Assembly (NCBI GenBank): GCA_937907205.1
Contig: CALESE010000101.1
Location: 1-10,181 of the forward strand
Reading direction: 5' to 3'
DNA: 10,181 nt
Source of the DNA: an uncultured Romboutsia sp.
GTDB lineage: Bacteria; Bacillota; Clostridia; Peptostreptococcales; Peptostreptococcaceae
The notes beneath the pieces were generated by a model. It saw nothing but the letters and a program-made list of their open reading frames with translations, did no database searches and was not told the origin of the DNA. The stretch's first letter is position 1, and every line of letters begins with the position of its first letter. The position numbers were made by a program, and so were the translations under genes. Of this stretch, positions 7,458 through 10,181 are shown one piece after another.

Positions 7458-7535
7458 GCATCAGTGGTGTAGTTGGTGGTGCACATCTGGCTTCCAACCA
7501 GAAGGCTTTCGCGAGTTCGAATCTCGTCTGATGCT
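7458..7535 (+). tRNA. trnG: tRNA-Gly (anticodon TCC), long variable loop
   Basis: The acceptor GCATCAG/CTGATGC is perfect. The D-stem GTGT/GCAC has one wobble, and the anticodon stem TCTGG/CCAGA holds the loop CTTCCAA with anticodon TCC at 7493-7495. The T-arm GCGAG-TTCGAAT-CTCGT has one wobble. The variable region AGGCTTTC (7503-7510) is eight bases instead of the usual four or five. Discriminator T7535, as in bacterial tRNA-Gly. It reads GGA/GGG. Confidence 0.94.
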
Positions 7536-7544
7536 CTATATCAT

Positions 7545-7616
7545 GCACCGATAGGTTAAAGGTTAGACTAGTGGTCTCCAAAATCACAGGTATTGGTTCG
7601 ATTCCAGTTCGGTGTG
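7545..7616 (+). tRNA. trnW: tRNA-Trp (anticodon CCA)
   Basis: The acceptor GCACCGA (7545-7551) pairs with TCGGTGT (7609-7615, terminal G-T wobble) and the D-stem is GGTT/GACT. The anticodon stem GTGGT/ATCAC has the loop CTCCAAA, anticodon CCA at 7578-7580. The T-arm ATTGG-TTCGATT-CCAGT has one wobble. The discriminator G7616 matches the bacterial Trp identity base. It sits nine bases after tRNA-Gly and 28 bases before the ATG of the embedded protein gene. Confidence 0.96.
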
Positions 7617-7644
7617 CAAGTGTTTAATTTTAAATGTTGTAAAT

Positions 7645-8046
7645 ATGGGTGATATTAGAAATAGAGCTTGGAGAAGAAAGAAGACTGAATCAAAATGGAA
7701 TTCTCGCTGTAAGAAATTCATGTTTGATAGTATTTTTAGAGACGGTGATAAAGAATATTCGTTCAAAATACATGATGGTGGCAAGAAAATCAGACGTACA
7801 ATAATGATTCCTAATTTGAGAAGACCAACTTCATGGAGAGAAATGAAGAAATGCGATCCATGGGCTAGGTTTTTGAAGAATGGTTCTGGGTACCGTACTT
7901 ATATATCAGACCAGATGGATGCTAAGCGAAAGATCAAGTTGCAACGTATCAACAACAAGAAACTTATCAATGAAGGAATTCAAGAATATGATGACATATA
8001 TGATGAAACTTTAGAAGATAATTTCTATTTTAATAATGTAGCATAA
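7645..8046 (+). CDS. Unknown small basic protein embedded in the tRNA block, 133 residues
   Basis: The frame runs from ATG 7645 to TAA 8044-8046. A longer form from GTG 7612 would start inside tRNA-Trp and is unlikely. The protein has a strongly basic body (residues 5-26 include WRRKK and RCKKF; 49-60 KIRRTIMIPNLRR; 94-106 AKRKIKLQRINNKK) with Trp at 9, 18, 64 and 73. It ends in a short acidic, aromatic tail (residues 113-129, EYDDIYDETLEDNFYF). No signal peptide, membrane segment or catalytic motif is visible, and I do not recognise the family. The basic body suggests binding to nucleic acid, which is inference only. It is 28 bases after tRNA-Trp and 11 before tRNA-His, so its mRNA is presumably cut from the same primary transcript by tRNA processing. 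No Shine-Dalgarno motif precedes it. Confidence 0.85.
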   Translation: MGDIRNRAWRRKKTESKWNSRCKKFMFDSIFRDGDKEYSFKIHDGGKKIRRTIMIPNLRRPTSWREMKKCDPWARFLKNGSGYRTYISDQMDAKRKIKLQRINNKKLINEGIQEYDDIYDETLEDNFYFNNVA

Positions 8047-8057
8047 ATTATGTACAT

Positions 8058-8129
8058 GGGTTCTTTCGTTCAATGGTAGGACAGGAGATTGTGGTTCTCC
8101 TTATTAGAGTTCGATTCTCTAAGGAACCC
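8058..8129 (+). tRNA. trnH: tRNA-His (anticodon GTG), with G-1 : C73
   Basis: The extra G-1 at 8058 pairs with discriminator C8129, the hallmark of tRNA-His. The acceptor GGTTCTT pairs with AGGAACC (one wobble) and the D-stem is GTTC/GGAC. The anticodon stem GGAGA/TCTCC holds TTGTGGT with anticodon GTG at 8091-8093. The T-arm is TAGAG-TTCGATT-CTCTA. It starts 11 bases after the stop codon of the embedded protein gene. Confidence 0.96.
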
Positions 8130-8503
8130 CAAACGTGATCAGAATATACTGGTGATTAGCTGAGAAGAGTAGTGCAATAATACGCGTAAATGATTGCATG
8201 AAACATATACAAAGCGCGGATGAAGGAAGCCAAACCTATGGCCGCCTCCCTACATTTGTATTTTAAATATCAATAAAATTAAGATGACAGGTATAAGGTT
8301 TGGTAACACCTGTTGAATTGATTGATTATTTAAGTTTACTATGCAGTCTGGGCTTTACAGAGCCTTGTAGTTTAAAGCATCGTAAAACATTCTGATTATA
8401 AGAGAATATATCACCCATGCGAATTATCATGAAATTCGTACACCTGCTTGAGATGGTTGAATTATGTGGGAAGTAATTCTATAAAATAGGGTATGCCCAC
8501 AAT
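8130..8503 (+). other. tRNA-block spacer 3 (374 bases): hairpins, tRNA-like and coding-like traces
   Basis: No complete tRNA or normal gene is seen. Hairpins: TGCAAT 8173-8178 with ATTGCA 8193-8198; ACAGGT 8286-8291 with ACCTGT 8307-8312; GGCT/AGCC 8351-8364; TGCGAATT 8418-8425 with AATTCGTA 8433-8440 (one wobble); TGTGGG 8465-8470 with CCCACA 8496-8501, next to tRNA-Met. A 32-codon frame (8297-8392) reads like protein but has no ATG. Positions 8151-8175 resemble the 5' half of a tRNA (GGTGAT-TAGCT-GAG). Confidence 0.4.
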
Positions 8504-8577
8504 GGTGTAATAGCTCAGTTGATTAGAGCGCATCATTCATGCTGATGAGGTCGTTGGTTTGAGTCCATCTTACGCCA
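8504..8577 (+). tRNA. trnM: tRNA-Met (anticodon CAT), elongator type with unusual elbow and loop
   Basis: The acceptor GGTGTAA/TTACGCC (one wobble) and D-stem GCTC/GAGC are sound. The anticodon stem CATCA/TGATG matches what I recall of the E. coli elongator tRNA-Met stem; the G-C triplet of initiators is absent, so elongator is preferred over initiator or Ile2. The loop TTCATGC has anticodon CAT at 8538-8540 followed by G37 and C38 instead of A37/A38. The T-loop is TTTGAGT (position 56 is T) and the D-loop AGTTGATTA has A at 19, giving A19-U56. The T-stem GTTGG/CCATC has a T-T mismatch. Discriminator A8577. Confidence 0.92.
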
Positions 8578-8584
8578 CTAATTT

Positions 8585-8667
8585 GGGAATATGCTGTAAT
8601 TGGTAGCCAGGCCAGACTTAGGATCTGGTGCTTCAATAGCGTGTGGGTTCGAGTCCCACTATTCCCA
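8585..8667 (+). tRNA. trnL: tRNA-Leu (anticodon TAG)
   Basis: Class II tRNA. Acceptor GGGAATA/TATTCCC is perfect and the D-stem is CTG/CAG. The anticodon stem CCAGA/TCTGG has loop CTTAGGA, anticodon TAG at 8619-8621. The variable arm has a short GCT/AGC stem and the T-arm is GTGGG-TTCGAGT-CCCAC. Discriminator A8667. It reads CTA and other CTN codons; it is not a stop suppressor (that would be CTA). Confidence 0.96.
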
Positions 8668-8928
8668 CAATCGTTGAAGTAATGTAGTTTATGAAAGTCT
8701 AACATTGGCAATTGAAACCTAATGGCTCTCTATGTTATCCTAAAGAGAATAAAGTACGATTAGTAAATGAGTTATGGATCTGTTTAAACAGATCGCTTCA
8801 GAACTTCTAAAGAAGTCAGTAAGTTAGATGAAACCACCATAATATAATATCTGGATAACTATATGTATGGATAGGAATGAAGTTTTAGGTGCAGACACCG
8901 GTAGCGTCACCTTTTGTAATTCCTAAAT
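8668..8928 (+). other. tRNA-block spacer 4 (261 bases) with palindrome, hairpins and mini-ORF
   Basis: No tRNA or clear gene is seen. It holds an 18-base perfect palindrome GATCTGTTTAAACAGATC (8777-8794) and the hairpin ACTTC-TAAA-GAAGT (8803-8816). A 17-codon ATG frame, 8774-8827 including TAG, would give MDLFKQIASELLKKSVS. A large two-part hairpin at 8872-8925 is listed separately. Confidence 0.45.
8872..8925 (+). other. Nested hairpin just upstream of tRNA-Leu(TAA)
   Basis: The outer stem TAGGAAT (8872-8878) is perfectly complementary to ATTCCTA (8919-8925). An inner stem AGGTG (8887-8891) pairs with CACCT (8908-8912) inside it, capping a 16-base loop that contains ACCGGT. TTTT at 8912-8915 follows the inner stem, so that part resembles a weak terminator. 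The element ends three bases before tRNA-Leu. It could be a structured leader, an attenuator or the core of a small RNA. Confidence 0.45.
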
Positions 8929-9014
8929 GCTCCGATGGTGGAATGGGTATACACGAGGGACTTAAAATCCCTTGACCAGGAATGGTTGTACGGGTTCGAC
9001 CCCCGTTCGGAGTA
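8929..9014 (+). tRNA. trnL: tRNA-Leu (anticodon TAA)
   Basis: Class II tRNA, last of the block. The acceptor GCTCCGA pairs with TCGGAGT (terminal G-T wobble) and the D-stem is GTG/CAC. The anticodon stem AGGGA/TCCCT has loop CTTAAAA, anticodon TAA at 8963-8965. The variable arm ACCA-GGAA-TGGT and T-arm ACGGG-TTCGACC-CCCGT are sound. Discriminator A9014. It reads TTA, a frequent Leu codon in the AT-rich genes here. The metallopeptidase gene begins 34 bases later. Confidence 0.96.
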
Positions 9015-9048
9015 CTTATTATTCAATTAAACAATTATTTAATTTTAC

Positions 9049-10050
9049 ATGAGATTACCTTTGGTACCACTTTCGGAATGGGTATTGAATAGGCAGAATG
9101 AATTTGAATTAAAATTATTTGAATCATTCAGACAAGAATTCAATATAAGAGATAATGAAGAATTTAATATTTGTGAAAGATATGGGTCTTATGATGGACA
9201 GATGAAATTTTGTAGAGATTTTGCAACAATGTTGTCAGAAGACATACAAGACAATCTTAATATGACTGATTTTAGATATGACTTAAATAAAGAAGAAATC
9301 AAAGATTATTATAAAGGATTGTTTTTTGACAATATTCATTTGATATGTAATACAATGTGTCAGACAGGATATCAAGCAAGAAAATCTGAATATAATCCAA
9401 AAACCCTTACATTTAAAGATGTATATATTTATATAAACATCAAAGAATACAATAAAGAAAAAGACATTACTGTTGCACTTACTCATGAGCTTACACATGC
9501 TTATGATGATTGGAATAGACACTCAAAGGAAGGAGTTGAAACATTACTTGATATTGAGAAAAACACAGGATATGATAAATTACTTGATAAGATAAAATCA
9601 AATGATTTTAATGAAAAGATTGCATCTGAAATGATTTATACATTCACTTCAATAGAAAAGAATGCTTACATGTCAGAATTGACTGCTGAAATAGAAAGTA
9701 TAGGGGAAAAAATCAAAGATTATACATATATGGATGCATTAAAAATATTTAAGAATTCGGATACATGGAAAAGATTCAATCAATTCAAAGAATATTTTAT
9801 GTTAATGAATGAAGAAGAAAAAAAAGTATTGTGTGATGTATATAGAGAAATAAAGAAATCAAACAAGACAGACAATAAGATATTAAGACAATTGAAATAT
9901 GATATACAAGAAACATTTGATAAGATGTGTACTATCATACCAAAGATTTACTATTATTACAAAGAAAAGCATTCAAATAAGGAAATAAAGAAAGAAAAAG
10001 TAAGTGAATCAAGATTAAATAGAATAAAGAAAAGATTTAACATAATTTAA
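9049..10050 (+). CDS. Putative zinc metallopeptidase-like protein (HELTH motif), 333 residues
   Basis: The frame runs from ATG 9049 to TAA. Residues 143-155 read ALTHELTHAYDDW, a zincin HExxH motif (His146, Glu147, His150), preceded by a beta-strand-like VYIYINIKEY stretch at 125-134. The zinc-binding HExxH and catalytic Glu are known for zincins. A third ligand is not certain: the helix 205-216 NAYMSELTAEIE could supply a Glu as in gluzincins, or Asp153/Asp154 could serve. The N-terminal 120 residues are of unknown fold; the C-terminal part (215-333) is Lys/Glu-rich and helical, ending in a very basic tail. No signal peptide or membrane segment is visible, so it probably acts in the cytoplasm or virion. 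Substrate is unknown; capsid maturation, host-protein cleavage or a virion role are all possible. It follows tRNA-Leu by 34 bases with an A/T-rich leader and no Shine-Dalgarno motif. Confidence 0.85.
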   Translation: MRLPLVPLSEWVLNRQNEFELKLFESFRQEFNIRDNEEFNICERYGSYDGQMKFCRDFATMLSEDIQDNLNMTDFRYDLNKEEIKDYYKGLFFDNIHLICNTMCQTGYQARKSEYNPKTLTFKDVYIYINIKEYNKEKDITVALTHELTHAYDDWNRHSKEGVETLLDIEKNTGYDKLLDKIKSNDFNEKIASEMIYTFTSIEKNAYMSELTAEIESIGEKIKDYTYMDALKIFKNSDTWKRFNQFKEYFMLMNEEEKKVLCDVYREIKKSNKTDNKILRQLKYDIQETFDKMCTIIPKIYYYYKEKHSNKEIKKEKVSESRLNRIKKRFNII

Positions 10051-10101
10051 CTAAATAATATTGTCCACTTTACTATTTATATATTATATTTAAATGAATA
10101 A

Positions 10102-10181
10102 ATGAATAAAACAATGAGAACTATCACAAATACATATTATCAAATAATTGATGAACAGGCCATTGATAATCAACAAATGGT
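10102..10181 (+). CDS. Start of a further rightward gene (runs off right edge)
   Basis: An open frame begins at ATG 10102 and continues to the edge (26 codons) with MNKTMRTITNTYYQIIDEQA as its start. A second in-frame ATG at 10114 (codon 5) could also be the start. An earlier ATG at 10094 is in another frame and meets TGA after two codons. The gene begins 51 bases after the metallopeptidase stop; the gap is A/T-rich, shows no terminator and could hold a promoter. Too little is visible to name a function. Confidence 0.6.
   Translation, partial: MNKTMRTITNTYYQIIDEQAIDNQQM

Noticed and set aside
7612..7644. Upstream GTG start for the embedded protein gene (would add 11 residues)
   Set aside because: The GTG lies inside the 3' acceptor stem of tRNA-Trp; ATG 7645 leaves a normal leader.
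8401..8451. Frame with NYHEIRTPA, like the histidine-kinase H-box
   Set aside because: Only 16 codons, no kinase context, and it overlaps a hairpin; most likely chance.
8523..8711. Minus-strand 62-codon frame over tRNA-Met and tRNA-Leu
   Set aside because: It is antisense to two sound tRNA genes.
6231..9014. Stop-codon suppressor tRNA or recoded genetic code
   Set aside because: Anticodons TGA, TAG and TAA here belong to Ser and Leu tRNAs by arm structure; no CTA, TCA or TTA anticodon is present and the large genes are intact under the standard code.
9283..9522. Minus-strand 79-codon frame, hydrophobic
   Set aside because: It is antisense to the metallopeptidase-like gene; the hydrophobicity comes from complementing Lys/Asn-rich codons.
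1..10181. CRISPR array, insertion sequence or attachment site
   Set aside because: No regularly spaced direct repeats, transposase or tRNA-end duplication was seen.

Overview
The window looks like part of the genome of a large, tailed, AT-rich bacteriophage. The reasons are two leftward virion-type genes, one of them coding for about 1640 residues, followed by a rightward block of 13 tRNA genes and a zinc-metallopeptidase-like gene. None of the start codons has a Shine-Dalgarno motif in front of it; all leaders are A/T-rich. That is typical of phages of Bacteroidota hosts, so a crAss-like or other large Bacteroidota phage is my best guess. This is inference from style, because no hallmark gene (terminase, major capsid, polymerase) lies in the window.

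Layout. Positions 1-752 (minus) hold the 5' part of a gene that runs off the left edge. Positions 798-5720 (minus) hold a single giant gene that appears to start with TTG; the two genes are 45 bases apart and probably share a transcript. Positions 5721-6230 are a divergent, mostly non-coding region with nested inverted repeats and a 44-codon TTG-led frame. From 6231 everything points right: tRNA-Phe(GAA), Arg(TCT), Lys(TTT), spacer, Ser(GCT), Ser(TGA), Cys(GCA), spacer, Val(TAC), Gly(TCC), Trp(CCA), a 133-residue basic protein gene, His(GTG), a 374-base spacer, Met(CAT), Leu(TAG), spacer, Leu(TAA). Then come a 333-residue HELTH metallopeptidase-like gene (9049-10050) and the first codons of another gene (from 10102).

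The tRNA set covers 11 amino acids and leans to anticodons reading A-ending codons (AGA, AAA, TCA, GTA, GGA, CTA, TTA), in keeping with the AT-rich genes. All 13 tRNAs fold as cloverleaves. They end with a C directly after the discriminator base and nearly all have a T just before base 1. Only tRNA-Lys has a full templated CCA, so the others need a CCA-adding enzyme.

The most striking observation is that two tRNAs break the near-universal G19-C56 elbow pair with compensating double changes: tRNA-Arg has C19-G56 and tRNA-Met has A19-U56. The other 11 keep G19-C56. The spacers between tRNA groups are 73-374 bases long, carry several perfect hairpins and short coding-like frames, and may contain decayed genes or unrecognised small RNAs.
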